Source of the DNA: Caldimonas tepidiphila
Lineage (GTDB): Bacteria; Pseudomonadota; Gammaproteobacteria; Burkholderiales; Burkholderiaceae_C
DNA length: 64,000 nucleotides
Direction: 5' to 3'
Assembly: GCF_003569765.1 (NCBI RefSeq)
Contig: NZ_QXMG01000018.1
Coordinates: 29,027-93,026 of the forward strand
A program made the position numbers and the translations under genes. The stretch's first letter is position 1; each line of letters starts with the position of its first letter. The notes below the pieces were generated by a model. That model was not told the DNA's origin. It saw nothing but the letters and a program-made list of their open reading frames with translations, and searched no databases. Positions 26,901 through 36,428 of this stretch are shown piece by piece.

Positions 26901-27882
26901 CGGGCGTCACCATGCGCCAGGAGGCGAGGTTGTCGAGCGCGGTGCCCCACAGCACCGCCTTCTTGCCGCCGGCGTTCATCGCGATGTTGCCGCCGATGCA
27001 GCTCGCCTCGGCGGAGGTCGGATCGACCGCGAACACGTGGCCGCCGCGCTCGGCGGCGTCGGCGACGCGCTGCGTGACCACGCCTGCCTCGGTCCAGATC
27101 GTCGCCACCGGCTTGTCGAGCCCCGGCAGCCGCACCATCTCGACCTCGGTCATCGTCTCGAGCTTCTCGGTGTTGATCACCGCGCTCTTCCAGGTCAGCG
27201 GCACCGCGCCGCCGGTGTAGCCGGTGCCGCCGCCGCGCGGGATGATGGTCAGACCCAGCTCGATGCAGCCCTTCACCAGCGCCGCCATCTCGGCCTCGCT
27301 GTCGGGCGTCAGCACGACGAAGGGGTACTCGACGCGCCAGTCGGTCGCGTCCGTCACGTGCGAGACGCGGGAGAGGCCATCGAACTTGATGTTGTCGCGC
27401 GCGGTCTGGCGGCCGAGCGTCTTGACGGTGCGGTGGCGCAGCTCGGCCATGGTGTTGAACTGCGCCGCGAAGCGCTGCACCGCGTCGCGCGCGGCCTTCT
27501 GCAGCTCGCCGACCAGCGCGTCGCGCTGCGGCTCGACCTCGGGGGTGCGGCGGCGCTCGACCTCGCCGAGGCGGTGGTGCAGCGCCTCGATCAGGGCCGC
27601 GCGGCGCTTCGGGTTGTCGAGCAGGTCGTCCTGCAGGTAGGGGTTGCGCTGCACCACCCAGATGTCGCCCAGCACCTCGTAGAGCATGCGCGCCGAGCGG
27701 CCGGTCTGGCGCTCCTCGCGCAGCAGCCCGAGCAGCTCCCAGGCGCGCGAGCCCAGCAGTCGCGAGACGATCTCGCGGTCCGAGAAGGAGGTGTAGTTGT
27801 AGGGAATCTCGCGCAGCCGGGCGGGCGCATGGGACGAATCCGCCACGGCGGCGAGGTTCTCGAGGGAAAGCGGTGCGTTCAT
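23968..27882 (-). CDS. Large FAD-linked oxidase/Fe-S oxidoreductase fusion (DUF3683 family)
   Basis: 1304 residues. An N-terminal DUF3683 region (about 15-165) is followed by a VAO-type FAD-binding domain (about 185-400, [17 protein letters not shown] and [19 protein letters not shown]). Next is the FAD-oxidase C-terminal domain, ending [15 protein letters not shown] and [15 protein letters not shown]. Then come two 4Fe-4S clusters ([23 protein letters not shown]) and paired CCG domains (PGCGSERL...[14 protein letters not shown]...CCGESGTFG). The layout is that of D-lactate/glycolate dehydrogenase subunits fused in one chain, passing electrons to quinone. Its 2-hydroxyacid substrate is unknown. 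The start ATG 27882 matches family N-termini, but the ribosome binding site is weak. Confidence 0.9.
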   Translation of the reverse strand: MNAPLSLENLAAVADSSHAPARLREIPYNYTSFSDREIVSRLLGSRAWELLGLLREERQTGRSARMLYEVLGDIWVVQRNPYLQDDLLDNPKRRAALIEALHHRLGEVERRRTPEVEPQRDALVGELQKAARDAVQRFAAQFNTMAELRHRTVKTLGRQTARDNIKFDGLSRVSHVTDATDWRVEYPFVVLTPDSEAEMAALVKGCIELGLTIIPRGGGTGYTGGAVPLTWKSAVINTEKLETMTEVEMVRLPGLDKPVATIWTEAGVVTQRVADAAERGGHVFAVDPTSAEASCIGGNIAMNAGGKKAVLWGTALDNLASWRMVTPEAKWLEVVRLNHNLGKIHDVEVASFELRHFEADGKTPVRTERLDIPGRVFRKEGLGKDVTDKFLAGLPGIQKEGCDGLITSARWVVHRMPAHTRTVCLEFFGNPKECVPSIVEIKDFMFAEAKRPNGAILAGLEHLDDRYLKAVGYATKSKRGGFPKMVLIGDIVGDDEAAVARATSEVVRLANGRSGEGFVAVSADARKKFWLDRKRTAAISKHTNAFKVNEDVVIPLERMGEYTLGIERINIELSLRNKLALVDRLEDFFSSSPLPLGKTDDANEIPSAELLEDRVQQALALLREVRALWQGWMEGLDVPQQGARSFFEQLQDGSLRASWKTQILKPLQQVFAGAAFAPIVETAKKIHKEVLKGRVWVALHMHAGDGNVHTNIPVNSDNYEMLQTAHEAVARIMVLARSLNGVISGEHGIGITKLEFLTDEELKNFADYKARIDPEGRFNKGKLLRAQDRATLPGDDTRAADLSEAYTPSFGLMGHESLIMQQSDIGDIAASIKDCLRCGKCKPVCSTHVPRANLLYSPRNKILATSLLVEAFLYEEQTRRGVSIKHWEEFEDVGDHCTVCHKCATPCPVKIDFGDVSMNMRNLLRKMGKKSFRPGNKMAMMMLNATNPQTIKVLRSAMVDVGFKAQRMASDVLAAVAKRQTAKPPATVGSAPIKEQVIHFVNKKLPGGLPKRTARALLDIEDKNYVPIIRDPRKTSADSEAVFYFPGCGSERLFSQVGLATQAMLWHAGVQTVLPPGYLCCGYPQRGSGQFDAAEKIITDNRVLFHRVANTLNYLDIKTVVVSCGTCYDQLQGYEFDKIFPGCRIVDIHEYLLEKGIRLEGKGAYLYHEPCHSPMKQQESMKTVKALVGEQVLKSDRCCGESGTFGVTRPDIATQVRFRKQEEIRKGEAALRKSGAVGEGDNVKVLTSCPSCLQGLNRYQGDLNNGLLEADYIVVEMAKHILGEDWMPAYVKQANDGGIERVLV

Positions 27883-28036
27883 GGGCTGCAGCCCGCGACG
27901 GAGGGCCGCGCAGGCTGACGGGTGGCTTGCTGAGGCGGCGATGCTACAGCAGCGAGGCCCGCGGCCGTCCCCGGCGGCGACGAGCCCGCATGGCGCCGAA
28001 GCCCATTTTGATGCACGATCCGCGCAGGATCTCACG

Positions 28037-28813
28037 ATGGACACCGCCCTGCCCCCCTGGCCCTATCCGTTCTGGATCGCGCACCGCGGCGCCGGCCGGC
28101 TCGCGCCGGAGAACACGCTGGCGGCCCTGCGCACCGGCGCTGCGCTCGGCTGGCGCATGTTCGAGTGCGACGTGAAGCTCAGCGCCGACCACGTCCCCTT
28201 CCTGCTGCACGACGACACGCTCGGGCGCACCACCGACGGCCACGGGCGTGCGGCCGAGCGGTCCTGGGACGAGCTGGCCCAGCTCGACGCGGGCCGCTGG
28301 CACGGTCCCGCCTTCGCCGGCGAGCCGCTGCCGACGCTCGGGGCGGTGGCGCGCTTCGTGACCGGGCGCGGCCTCGCGCTCAACATCGAGATCAAGCCCT
28401 GCCCGGGCCGCGACACGCTCACCGGCGCGCTGGTCGCGCAGGCGGTGCGCGCGCTGTGGCAGGGCACGGCCCTGCCCCCGCCCTTGCTGAGCTCCTTCTC
28501 GCCCGAGGCGCTGCGCGCGGCGCGCGACGCGGCGCCCGAGCTGCCGCGCGCGCTGCTGAGCCCGCTGTGGCGGGCGGACACGCTGCCCGAGGCCCGCTCG
28601 GTGGGCGCGGTGGCGCTGGTGCTGCAGCACCGTGCCTGGAACGGCGCGACGCTCGCGGCGGCGCGCGCCGCCGGGCTGCGCGCGCTGGCCTACACCGTCA
28701 ACGGCCCGCGCGAGGTGCAGCGGCTGACGGCGCTCGGCCTCGACGGGCTGATCACCGACGAGGTGGAGCGCTTCGCGGACAGGCCGGACGCGGCAGCGGG
28801 ACCTGCGTCCTGA
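28037..28813 (+). CDS. ugpQ: Glycerophosphodiester phosphodiesterase
   Basis: 258 residues, normal length for a cytosolic UgpQ-type enzyme releasing glycerol-3-phosphate. It has the GDPD motifs [18 protein letters not shown] (H16), [19 protein letters not shown] (E43, D45, H58) and [10 protein letters not shown]; the C-terminal [24 protein letters not shown] is typical. The start is ATG 28037 with AGGA seven bases upstream. No signal peptide is seen. It is divergent from the large oxidoreductase gene. Confidence 0.93.
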   Translation: MDTALPPWPYPFWIAHRGAGRLAPENTLAALRTGAALGWRMFECDVKLSADHVPFLLHDDTLGRTTDGHGRAAERSWDELAQLDAGRWHGPAFAGEPLPTLGAVARFVTGRGLALNIEIKPCPGRDTLTGALVAQAVRALWQGTALPPPLLSSFSPEALRAARDAAPELPRALLSPLWRADTLPEARSVGAVALVLQHRAWNGATLAAARAAGLRALAYTVNGPREVQRLTALGLDGLITDEVERFADRPDAAAGPAS

Positions 28814-28921
28814 AGGGTCGCGGTCTGGACGCGGGCGGCTGCGCGTGTCCTAATGGGCCGCGGCGGGCGAGCGCCCGGGTGCGGTGAGGGGGCGCGGCAA
28901 GGGGCGGCGAGGACCATGCGC

Positions 28922-30361
28922 ATGCGAGGGCTTTTTCTCCAGGGGATCGCGAGGCCGGGCCGCGCCGCGCTCGCCCTGCTGCTGGCCGGCCTGCTCGCCG
29001 CGGCCATCGTCGCGGCGCAGGGCGCGGCGCCGGACCGGGCCGCCGCCGCGCCGGTCACCCTGATCGGGCTGGAGGGCGCGGTCAGCCCGGGCAGCGCCGA
29101 CCACGTGGTGCGCGGGCTGGCGCGCGCCGAGCGCCGCGGCAGCCAGCTCGTCGTGCTGCGCCTGGACACGCCCGGCGGCCTCGACACCTCGATGCGCCAG
29201 ATCATCAAGGCCATCCTCGCATCCCCGGTGCCGGTGGCGAGCTACGTCGCGCCCGGCGGCGCGCGCGCGGCCAGCGCCGGCACCTACATCCTCTACGCCA
29301 GCCACATCGCCGCGATGGCGCCGGGCACCAACCTCGGCGCCGCGACGCCGGTGCAGATCGGCGGGGGCGGCGCGCCCGCGCCGCGGCCGCCCGCCGACGC
29401 CCCCACCGGCAAGCCGGGCGATGCCGGCGGCTCGCGCGACGCGCCGCCCTCCCCTTCCGCCAGCGAGAAGAAGCAGCTCAACGACGCCGTCGCCTACATC
29501 CGCGGTCTCGCGCAGCTGCGCGGCCGCAACGCCCAGTGGGCGGAGCAGGCGGTGCGCGAGGCGGTCAGCCTGCCGGCGAACGAGGCGCTCAAGGCCGGCG
29601 TGATCGACCTGGTGGCGAGCGACCTCGACGCGCTGCTCAAGCAGCTCGACGGCCGCACCGTGCAGGCCGCCGGCCTGCCGCGCACGCTCGCCACTGCCGC
29701 GGCGCCGCGCGTCACCGAGGAGCCGGACTGGCGCGCGCGGCTGCTCGCGGTCCTCACCGACCCGAGCGTCGCGCTGATCCTGATGATGATCGGCGTCTAC
29801 GGCCTGTTCTTCGAGTTCATGAACCCGGGCGTCGGCGTGCCGGGCGTGCTCGGCGCGATCTGCCTGCTGATCGGGCTCTACGCGCTGCAGATGCTGCCGG
29901 TGAACTACGCGGGCCTGGCGCTGATCGGCCTCGGCGTGGCCTTCATGGCGGCCGAAGCCTTCGCGCCGAGCTTCGGCATCCTCGGCATCGGCGGCGTGGT
30001 GGCCTTCGGCGCCGGCGCGCTGATGCTGATCGACACCGAGGTGCCGGGCTTCGGCATCCCGCTCGGCCTGGTCGTCGCGCTCGCGCTGACGAGCGCGCTC
30101 CTGATCGGCGCGGTGACGGCGATGGCGCTGCGCTCGCGGCGCCGCGCCATCCTCACCGGCGACGAGGCCCTGGCCGGCCACGTCGCCGAGGTGCTGGACA
30201 GCGGCGCGCCGGGCCTGTGGGTACGCTTCGAGGGCGAGCACTGGCAGGCGGCCAGCGAGAGCCCGCTGCGCCCGGGCCAGAAGGTGCGCGTGCTCGCGCG
30301 CCGCGGGCTGGTGCTCGACGTGGCCCCGCTCGACTCCCCACCAACAAGCGATGGAGGATGA
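28922..30361 (+). CDS. NfeD-family membrane serine protease (ClpP-like)
   Basis: 479 residues, long-form NfeD protein. A signal/anchor (about 10-33) is followed by a ClpP-like periplasmic protease domain: VVLRLDTPGGLDTSM, the Ser nucleophile S118 in ARAASAGTYI, and a Lys (K183 or K184) in SEKKQLNDAVAYIRGL. A Gly/Pro-rich linker (about 147-180) interrupts the domain. Four membrane segments (about 280-405) and a C-terminal OB-fold NfeD domain end the protein. ATG 28922 was chosen over ATG 28916 because GAGGA then lies eight bases upstream. It is three bases before the slipin gene, the classic NfeD-stomatin operon; such proteases cut the C-terminus of their partner. Confidence 0.92.
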   Translation: MRGLFLQGIARPGRAALALLLAGLLAAAIVAAQGAAPDRAAAAPVTLIGLEGAVSPGSADHVVRGLARAERRGSQLVVLRLDTPGGLDTSMRQIIKAILASPVPVASYVAPGGARAASAGTYILYASHIAAMAPGTNLGAATPVQIGGGGAPAPRPPADAPTGKPGDAGGSRDAPPSPSASEKKQLNDAVAYIRGLAQLRGRNAQWAEQAVREAVSLPANEALKAGVIDLVASDLDALLKQLDGRTVQAAGLPRTLATAAAPRVTEEPDWRARLLAVLTDPSVALILMMIGVYGLFFEFMNPGVGVPGVLGAICLLIGLYALQMLPVNYAGLALIGLGVAFMAAEAFAPSFGILGIGGVVAFGAGALMLIDTEVPGFGIPLGLVVALALTSALLIGAVTAMALRSRRRAILTGDEALAGHVAEVLDSGAPGLWVRFEGEHWQAASESPLRPGQKVRVLARRGLVLDVAPLDSPPTSDGG

Positions 30362-30364
30362 ACC

Positions 30365-31132
30365 ATGTTCCCGTTCGGTATCGGCGGCATGCTGCTGTTG
30401 CTGCTGCTCGCGCTGCTCGTCGCGTCGGTCCGCATCCTGCGCGAGTACGAGCGCGGCGTGGTGTTCCAGCTCGGGCGCTTCTGGAAGGTCAAGGGCCCGG
30501 GCCTGGTGCTGATCGTCCCGGGCATCCAGCAGGTGGTGCGGGTGGACCTGCGCACGCTGGTGCTCGACGTGCCCAAGCAGGACGTCATCAGCCGCGACAA
30601 CGTCTCGGTGCAGGTCAACGCGGTGGTCTACTTCCGCGTGGTCGACCCGCAGAAGGCGATCATCCAGGTCGAGAACTTCATGGTCGCCACCAGCCAGCTG
30701 GCGCAGACCACGCTGCGCGCGGTGCTCGGCAAGCACGAGCTCGACGAGATGCTGGCCGAGCGCGAGAAGCTCAACGTCGACATCCAGCAGGTGCTGGATT
30801 CTCAGACCGACGCCTGGGGCATCAAGGTCGCCAACGTCGAGATCAAGCACGTGGACCTCGACGAGTCGATGGTGCGCGCGATCGCGCGCCAGGCCGAGGC
30901 CGAGCGCGAGCGGCGCGCCAAGGTGATCCACGCCGAGGGCGAGTTGCAGGCGTCGGAAAAACTGATGCAGGCGGCGCAGATGCTCGCGAGGGAGCCCGGC
31001 GCGATGCAGCTGCGCTACCTGCAGACGCTCGGCACGCTCGCGAGCGAGAAGAGCCACACCATCGTCTTCCCGCTGCCGATCGACCTGATCGGCGGGCTGG
31101 CGCAGGCGGCCAAGGCGCCGCCGCGCGGCTGA
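30365..31132 (+). CDS. Slipin (SPFH/stomatin-like membrane protein)
   Basis: 255 residues. A short N-terminal membrane segment (about 8-25) is followed by an SPFH domain: [51 protein letters not shown], then a charged helical region [18 protein letters not shown]. Stomatin-like proteins oligomerise on the inner membrane and organise it. The hydrophobic C-terminal stretch ([16 protein letters not shown]) is the kind of sequence cleaved by the NfeD partner encoded three bases upstream. Confidence 0.95.
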   Translation: MFPFGIGGMLLLLLLALLVASVRILREYERGVVFQLGRFWKVKGPGLVLIVPGIQQVVRVDLRTLVLDVPKQDVISRDNVSVQVNAVVYFRVVDPQKAIIQVENFMVATSQLAQTTLRAVLGKHELDEMLAEREKLNVDIQQVLDSQTDAWGIKVANVEIKHVDLDESMVRAIARQAEAERERRAKVIHAEGELQASEKLMQAAQMLAREPGAMQLRYLQTLGTLASEKSHTIVFPLPIDLIGGLAQAAKAPPRG

Positions 31133-31145
31133 GGGGCGCGGCGGC
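31117..31145. terminator. GC-rich hairpin between convergent genes
   Basis: GCCGCCGCG (31117-31125) pairs with CGCGGCGGC (31137-31145) across the slipin stop codon and the end of the facing yqaA-like gene. No T-run is present. It is probably a bidirectional transcript-end structure. Confidence 0.4.
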
Positions 31146-31616
31146 TCAGGCCGGCCACACCCACAGCAGCGCCGCGGTCATCGTCAGGTAGCGCAGGAAC
31201 TTGCCGATCGCCATGTAGGCCAGGCAGGGCCAGAACGGCAGCCGCAGCCAGCCGGCCACGCCGCACAGCGGGTCGCCCACCACCGGCAGCCACGACAGCA
31301 GGCAGGCCTTCGGGCCGAAGCGCCGGAGCCAGCCGAGCGCCCGGCCCTCGGGCGCATGGTGCGTCACGCGCTCGTAGGCCTTCTCGGCGCCGAAGCCCAT
31401 CCACCAGGTCAGGCCACCGCCGAGCGTGTTGCCGACCGTGGCGACGAGGATCGCCGGCCAGAACATCTCGGGATTGAGCTTGATGAGCCCGAACACCGCC
31501 GGCTCCGAGCCCATCGGCAGCAGCGTGGCCGACACGAAGGAGACCACGAACACGGTGCTCAGGCCGAATTGCGGCAGCGACAACAGCGACAACAGGTGCT
31601 CGAGCCAGGCTTCCAT
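31146..31616 (-). CDS. YqaA/DedA-like inner membrane protein
   Basis: 156 residues with about four hydrophobic segments. It has the SNARE-associated (DedA/VTT) pattern: VSFVSATLLPMGSEPAVFG, LVATVGNTLGGGLTWWMG and SWLPVVGDPLCGVAGWL, as in Escherichia coli YqaA. DedA-superfamily members move lipids across membranes; the role of YqaA proteins is unproven. It is a single gene, divergent from dusB and convergent with the slipin gene. Confidence 0.88.
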   Translation of the reverse strand: MEAWLEHLLSLLSLPQFGLSTVFVVSFVSATLLPMGSEPAVFGLIKLNPEMFWPAILVATVGNTLGGGLTWWMGFGAEKAYERVTHHAPEGRALGWLRRFGPKACLLSWLPVVGDPLCGVAGWLRLPFWPCLAYMAIGKFLRYLTMTAALLWVWPA

Positions 31617-31724
31617 GGGCGGGCATTATGGAGGGCGGCCCCGCTCCGGCGCCCGGGGCCTGCACGACCCGCCGGCCGCCGCCGCCGCGCCGCCCCGCCG
31701 GCGGCCCGTGCCCGGCCGCGCGGC

Positions 31725-31730
31725 TATACT
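31725..31730 (+). promoter_or_regulatory. Candidate -10 box upstream of dusB
   Basis: TATACT stands out in a GC-rich stretch 49 bases before dusB. No TTGACA-like -35 lies at 16-18 bases, so this is a tentative promoter for the dusB-fis operon. Confidence 0.35.
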
Positions 31731-31778
31731 CTGCCTCCTTTTTCAGCACCCTCCCCCGCCTCCCGCCCCCCTCCGACC

Positions 31779-32837
31779 ATGCGCATCGGCCCCTTCGTCC
31801 TGCCGAACAACCTGTTCGTCGCCCCGATGGCGGGGGTGACGGACCGGCCGTTCCGGCGCCTGTGCAAGCGGCTCGGGGCGGGCTACGCGGTCAGCGAGAT
31901 GGTGACCTCGCGGCGCGAACTGTGGAACAGCCTCAAGACCTCGCGCCGCGCCGACCACCAGGGCGAGACGGCGCCGATCGCGGTGCAGATCGCCGGCACC
32001 GACGCCTCGATGATGGCCGAGGCTGCGGCCTACAACATCGACCGCGGCGCGCAGATCATCGACATCAACATGGGCTGCCCGGCCAAGAAGGTCTGCAACA
32101 AGTGGGCGGGCTCGGCGCTGATGCAGGACGAGGCGCTGGCGCTGTCGATCGTCGAGGCGGTGGTGCAGGCCTGCGCGCCCCACGGCGTGCCGGTGACGCT
32201 GAAGATGCGCACCGGCTGGTGCGAGGCGGAGCGCAATGCCGTCTCCATCGCCCGCGCCGCGGAGTCCGCCGGCGTCGCGATGCTGACGGTGCACGGCCGC
32301 ACGCGCGAGCAGGGCTACCGGGGCTTTGCCGAGTACGACACGATCGCCGCGGTCAAGGCCGCGGTCGCCGTGCCGGTGGTCGCCAACGGCGACATCGACT
32401 CGCCGAGGAAGGCCGCCGAGGTGCTGCGGGCAACCGGCGCCGACGCGCTGATGATCGGCCGCGCCGCGCAGGGCCGGCCCTGGATCTTCCGCGAGATCGG
32501 CCGCTTCCTCGCCACCGGCGAGGTGCACGCCCCGCCGACGGTGGCCGAGGCGCGGCAGCTGCTGCTCGAGCACCTCGAGGAGCACCACGGCCTCTACGGC
32601 GAGTTCAGCGGCGTGCGCACCGCGCGCAAGCACATCGGCTGGTACCTGCGCACGCTGCCCGGCGGCGAGCGCTTTCGCCAGCACATCAACGGCATCGACG
32701 ATCCGCGCGCGCAGCTCGCGGCCGTCGCCGACTATTTCGATCGCCTCGGCGCGACCTGCGAGCGGCTGCCCGCCCAGACGCCCGGCGCGAACGACCCGAC
32801 CCTGCCCGCAGGGTCCCTGGACCAAGAAGCAGCATGA
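31779..32837 (+). CDS. dusB: tRNA-dihydrouridine synthase B
   Basis: 352 residues, an FMN enzyme reducing U17-type uridines in tRNA with NADPH. Barrel motifs are VAPMAGVTDRPFRRLCKRLGA, INMGCPAKKVCNKWAGSAL (catalytic C106), TLKMRTGWCEAERNA, VHGRTREQGYRG and VVANGDI, followed by MIGRAAQGRPWIF. The C-terminal helical domain carries RKHIGWYLRTLPGG. The start ATG 31779 matches the family N-terminus. Its TGA overlaps the fis ATG (ATGA), the gene order known from many proteobacteria. Confidence 0.96.
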   Translation: MRIGPFVLPNNLFVAPMAGVTDRPFRRLCKRLGAGYAVSEMVTSRRELWNSLKTSRRADHQGETAPIAVQIAGTDASMMAEAAAYNIDRGAQIIDINMGCPAKKVCNKWAGSALMQDEALALSIVEAVVQACAPHGVPVTLKMRTGWCEAERNAVSIARAAESAGVAMLTVHGRTREQGYRGFAEYDTIAAVKAAVAVPVVANGDIDSPRKAAEVLRATGADALMIGRAAQGRPWIFREIGRFLATGEVHAPPTVAEARQLLLEHLEEHHGLYGEFSGVRTARKHIGWYLRTLPGGERFRQHINGIDDPRAQLAAVADYFDRLGATCERLPAQTPGANDPTLPAGSLDQEAA

Positions 32838-33073
32838 GCAAGAAACAGATCGAGGAGTGCATCCGCTCCAGCCTCGAGGCCTACTTCAAGGACCTCGAAG
32901 GGGAGGAGCCGCATTCGATGTACGACATGATCATCGGCATCGTCGAGAAACCGCTGCTCGACACCGTGATGCAGCACGCCGACGGCAACCAGTCGCGCGC
33001 CGCGGAATGGCTCGGCATCAACCGCAACACGCTGCGGCGCAAGCTGGTCGAGCACAAGCTGGTCACGAAGTGA
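32834..33073 (+). CDS. fis: Fis family nucleoid-associated regulator
   Basis: 79 residues, short as usual in betaproteobacteria. The C-terminal helix-turn-helix is NQSRAAEWLGINRNTLRRKL (about residues 51-70), nearly the same as the Fis and NtrC-type DNA-binding helix pair. The N-terminal dimer region (SLEAYFKDLEGEEPHSMYDMI) is present. It bends DNA and modulates transcription and recombination. It overlaps dusB by four bases and is followed by purH after 52 bases. Confidence 0.95.
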   Translation: MSKKQIEECIRSSLEAYFKDLEGEEPHSMYDMIIGIVEKPLLDTVMQHADGNQSRAAEWLGINRNTLRRKLVEHKLVTK

Positions 33074-33125
33074 GACGTCGCGCCCCCGTCGCCCCCGGAT
33101 CCATTGAACTGAAGAAAGAAGTCCC

Positions 33126-34703
33126 ATGTCCCTGACCGCCCTGCTGTCCGTGTCCGACAAGACCGGCATCGTCGAGTTCGCCCAGGCCCTGCACGGCCTC
33201 GGCGTCAAGCTGCTGTCCACCGGCGGCACCGCCAAGCTGCTGGCCGACCAGGGCCTGCTGGTGACCGAGGTCGCCGAGGTGACGGGCTTCCCCGAGATGC
33301 TCGACGGCCGCGTCAAGACCCTGCACCCGAAGGTGCACGGCGGGCTGCTCGCGCGCCGCGACCTGCCGGAGCACATGGCCGCGCTCAAGGAGCACGGCAT
33401 CGGCACGATCGACCTGCTGGTGGTCAACCTCTATCCCTTCGAGGCGACGGTGGCCAGGCCCGGCTGCACGCTCGAGGACGCGATCGAGAACATCGACATC
33501 GGCGGCCCGGCCATGGTGCGCTCGGCGGCGAAGAACTGGAAGGACGTGGCGGTGCTGACCGACGCGGGCCAGTACGCGGGCGTGATCGAGGAGCTCAAGC
33601 GCGACGGCAGGACGAGCGACAGGACGCGCTTCGCGCTGTCGGTGGCGGCCTTCAACCGCATCTCGAACTACGACGCCGCGATCAGCGACTACCTGTCCTC
33701 GCTGCAGGAGGACGGCAGCCGCTCGCTCTTCCCGGCGCAGAGCAACGGCCGCTTCGTGAAGGTGCAGGACCTGCGCTACGGCGAGAACCCGCACCAGCAG
33801 GCCGCCTTCTACCGCGACCTCTACCCCGCGCCCGGCTCGCTCGTGACCGCGAAGCAGCTGCAGGGCAAGGAGCTGTCCTACAACAACATCGCCGACGCCG
33901 ACGCGGCCTGGGAGGCGGTCAAGAGCTTCCAGGCGCCGGCCTGCGTGATCGTCAAGCACGCCAACCCCTGCGGCGTGGCGCTCGGCGCCGACGCGGCCGA
34001 GGCGTATTCCAAGGCCTTCAAGACCGACCCCACCTCGGCCTTCGGCGGCATCATCGCCTTCAACCGCCCGCTCGACGGCGCGGCGGCGCAGCTCGTGTCG
34101 AAGCAGTTCGTCGAGGTGCTGATGGCGCCCGCCTTCACGGACGAGGCGCGCGCGGTGTTCGCCGCCAAGGCCAACGTGCGCCTGCTCGAGATCGCGCTGC
34201 CGCCGGGCGGCGCGACCGACTGGGAGCAGGGCCGCAACGCGGTCGACATGAAGCGCGTGGGCTCCGGCATCCTGCTGCAGACCGCCGACAACCACCAGAT
34301 CAAGGCCTCGGACCTGAAGGTCGTGACGACGCTGCAGCCCAGCCCCGAGCAGCTGCAGGACCTGATGTTCGCGTGGACCGTGGCGCAGTACGTCAAGAGC
34401 AACGCGATCGTGTTCTGCGCCGGCGGCATGACGCTCGGCGTCGGCGCCGGCCAGATGAGCCGCATCGACAGCGCGCGCATCGCGTCGATCAAGGCCGAGA
34501 ACGCGGGCCTGACGCTCAAGGGATCGGCGGTGGCGAGCGACGCCTTCTTCCCGTTCCGCGACGGCCTCGACGTGGTGGTGGACGCGGGCGCCTCCTGCGT
34601 GATCCAGCCGGGCGGCAGCGTGCGCGACGACGAGGTGATCGCCGCGGCGAACGAGCGCGGCATCGCGATGGTCTTCACCGGCGTGCGGCACTTCCGCCAC
34701 TGA
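33126..34703 (+). CDS. purH: Bifunctional AICAR formyltransferase/IMP cyclohydrolase
   Basis: 525 residues, the standard length. It catalyses the last two steps of IMP synthesis. The N-terminal MGS-like cyclohydrolase domain ([47 protein letters not shown]-like VVNLYPF) precedes the AICARFT domain ([58 protein letters not shown] and the C-terminal GVRHFRH). It is in the same direction as dusB-fis, probably on one transcript. Confidence 0.98.
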   Translation: MSLTALLSVSDKTGIVEFAQALHGLGVKLLSTGGTAKLLADQGLLVTEVAEVTGFPEMLDGRVKTLHPKVHGGLLARRDLPEHMAALKEHGIGTIDLLVVNLYPFEATVARPGCTLEDAIENIDIGGPAMVRSAAKNWKDVAVLTDAGQYAGVIEELKRDGRTSDRTRFALSVAAFNRISNYDAAISDYLSSLQEDGSRSLFPAQSNGRFVKVQDLRYGENPHQQAAFYRDLYPAPGSLVTAKQLQGKELSYNNIADADAAWEAVKSFQAPACVIVKHANPCGVALGADAAEAYSKAFKTDPTSAFGGIIAFNRPLDGAAAQLVSKQFVEVLMAPAFTDEARAVFAAKANVRLLEIALPPGGATDWEQGRNAVDMKRVGSGILLQTADNHQIKASDLKVVTTLQPSPEQLQDLMFAWTVAQYVKSNAIVFCAGGMTLGVGAGQMSRIDSARIASIKAENAGLTLKGSAVASDAFFPFRDGLDVVVDAGASCVIQPGGSVRDDEVIAAANERGIAMVFTGVRHFRH

Positions 34704-34720
34704 AGACTGCTGTGGGACGA

Positions 34721-34740
34721 CGCCGGCCTGCGGGCCGGCG
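34721..34740 (+). terminator. GC-rich hairpin after purH
   Basis: CGCCGGCC (34721-34728) pairs with GGCCGGCG (34733-34740) around TGCG. It lies just after the purH stop and 52 bases before ruvC. No T-run follows, so it is at most an attenuating structure. Confidence 0.35.
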
Positions 34741-34792
34741 CGCTTCCTGCCGCATCTTCTGCACCCTCTCCCGACCCAGCTCCCCGCCCCTC

Positions 34793-35341
34793 ATGCGCGT
34801 CCTCGGCATCGACCCCGGCCTGCAGATCACCGGCTTCGGCGTCGTCGACGTCGAGGGCCCGCAGCTGCACTACGTCGCCAGCGGCACGATCCGCACCGCG
34901 GCGGCCGCGCGCGGCGACCTGCCTGCGCGGCTGAAGATCCTGTTCGAGGGGGTGCGCGAGGTCGCCGAGCGCTACCAGCCGACGGTGGCCTCGGTCGAGA
35001 TCGTGTTCGTCAACGTCAACCCGCAGTCGACGCTGCTGCTCGGGCAGGCGCGCGGCGCGCTGCTCGCGGCGCTGGTCAGCGGCGGGCTGCCGGTCAGCGA
35101 GTACACCGCGGTGCAGATGAAGAAGGCGATCGCCGGCCACGGCCTGGCGCACAAGGAGCAGATCCAGGAGATGGTGGCGCGGCTGCTGAAGCTGCCCTCG
35201 CCGCCCGGGCGCGACGCGGCCGACGCGCTCGGCCTCGCGATCTGCCATGCGCACGCCAGCACCTCGTTCGAGGCGATCGCGCGCTCGGGCACGCTGTCGC
35301 GCCGCGCGCACGCCCAGTACAAGGGCGGCCGCACCTACTAG
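34793..35341 (+). CDS. ruvC: Holliday junction endonuclease RuvC
   Basis: 182 residues, normal length. It resolves Holliday junctions by symmetric nicking. The acidic active site is visible: D7 (GIDPG), E69 (VEIVF), D141 and D144 ([11 protein letters not shown]). The C-terminal end is Arg/Gly-rich ([14 protein letters not shown]). ruvA and ruvB, which usually follow in this lineage, are not downstream; a convergent VWA gene takes their place. Confidence 0.97.
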   Translation: MRVLGIDPGLQITGFGVVDVEGPQLHYVASGTIRTAAAARGDLPARLKILFEGVREVAERYQPTVASVEIVFVNVNPQSTLLLGQARGALLAALVSGGLPVSEYTAVQMKKAIAGHGLAHKEQIQEMVARLLKLPSPPGRDAADALGLAICHAHASTSFEAIARSGTLSRRAHAQYKGGRTY

Positions 35342-35342
35342 C

Positions 35343-35360
35343 CGGGGCGCGTTCGCCCCG
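35343..35360 (+). terminator. Hairpin after ruvC
   Basis: CGGGGCG (35343-35349) pairs with CGCCCCG (35354-35360) around CGTT, followed by CTTCG. It directly follows the ruvC stop and precedes the convergent VWA gene. The T-run is weak. Confidence 0.5.
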
Positions 35361-35375
35361 CTTCGCCGCGCGCGG

Positions 35376-36428
35376 CTACAGCACGCGGTTGAACCAGAGC
35401 ATCGACAGGCCGCCGGCGAGCACCACCAGCAGCGCGCCCACTGCGGCCACCAGCGCCGTCACCTCGGTCTCGCGCATCTCCAGCGCGAGCTTGGAGGTCA
35501 GGTTCTGGTAGATCTGGCGCAAGTCGGGCGCGTTGCCGGCGTAGAAGTACTCGCCGCCGGTCTGCTTGGCGATGTCGCGCAGCGCCTCCTCGTCGAGGCT
35601 CACGCGCATCGACCAGCCGTCGCCGACCATGATCTCGCCCTGGTCGGTGCCGACGCCGACGGTGAACACCTTCACGCCGCGCTCGGCTGCCAGCCGCGCG
35701 GCCTCCGCCGGCGGGGGGCCGGTGGTGGTCTGGCCGTCGGTCAGCAGGATGATCGCCGCGGAGTTGTAGGAGCCGGGCGGCACCGGCGACGGCGCGCCGC
35801 CGCCGGCCGCGTCGCGGTCGCGCATCCCCAGCGGCGCGGCGCCGGGCATGCCGCCCTGGCGCGGGTCGGCCAGGCGCGACTCGAAGTCGACGTCCGGGAA
35901 GATGGTCTGCAGCGAGGCGACGATGCCCGCGCCCACCGCGGTGCCGCGCTGGTAGGTGAAGCGGTCGATCGAGGCGTAGACGTCCTGCTTCGAGTGCGTC
36001 GGCGGCTGCACCAGCGCGGCCGCGCCGGCGAAGGTCACCACCGCGACGCGCGTCGAGTCGGGCAGCCCGGTGACGAAGTCGCGCGCCGCGGCCTGCGCGG
36101 CGGCCATGCGGGTCGGCTCGACGTCGGCGGCGCGCATGCTGCCCGAGACGTCCATCGCCAGCACCACCATGCGCTGGTCCAGCGGCAGCATCATCTGCGT
36201 CTGCGGGCGCGCCATCGCGACGATCAGCGCCCCCAGCGCGAGCAGCAGCAGCACGGGCGGCAGGTGGCGCCTGAGCCCCGGCCCCCGCCCCATCGCGTCG
36301 CGCACGATCGCCAGGCCCGGGTACTGCAGCGCCGCCCGTTTGCGCCGGCGCTGCAAGCCCAGGTAGAGCACCACCAGCAGCGGCAGCGCCAACAGCAACC
36401 ACAGCATCTCAGGCCAGAGGAAGGACAT
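35376..36428 (-). CDS. VWA-domain membrane protein (BatA-like)
   Basis: 350 residues. Two N-terminal membrane segments (about 8-24 and 56-73) precede a von Willebrand A domain with an intact MIDAS motif DVSGSM (D93-M98). ILLTDGQTTTG supplies the further metal contacts, and a C-terminal membrane segment lies near 323-343. The start ATG 36428 has AAGGAG about six bases upstream. It overlaps the DUF58 gene and is last in the MoxR-DUF58-VWA trio. In MoxR systems the ATPase and VWA proteins act together as a metal-dependent chaperone or insertion machine; the client is unknown. Confidence 0.88.
   Translation of the reverse strand: MSFLWPEMLWLLLALPLLVVLYLGLQRRRKRAALQYPGLAIVRDAMGRGPGLRRHLPPVLLLLALGALIVAMARPQTQMMLPLDQRMVVLAMDVSGSMRAADVEPTRMAAAQAAARDFVTGLPDSTRVAVVTFAGAAALVQPPTHSKQDVYASIDRFTYQRGTAVGAGIVASLQTIFPDVDFESRLADPRQGGMPGAAPLGMRDRDAAGGGAPSPVPPGSYNSAAIILLTDGQTTTGPPPAEAARLAAERGVKVFTVGVGTDQGEIMVGDGWSMRVSLDEEALRDIAKQTGGEYFYAGNAPDLRQIYQNLTSKLALEMRETEVTALVAAVGALLVVLAGGLSMLWFNRVL

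Noticed and set aside
23965..27918. A 1317-codon plus-strand frame opposite the FAD/Fe-S oxidoreductase
   Set aside because: Low-complexity His/Arg/Leu/Val string without motifs. The minus strand shows FAD and Fe-S signatures across the same span.
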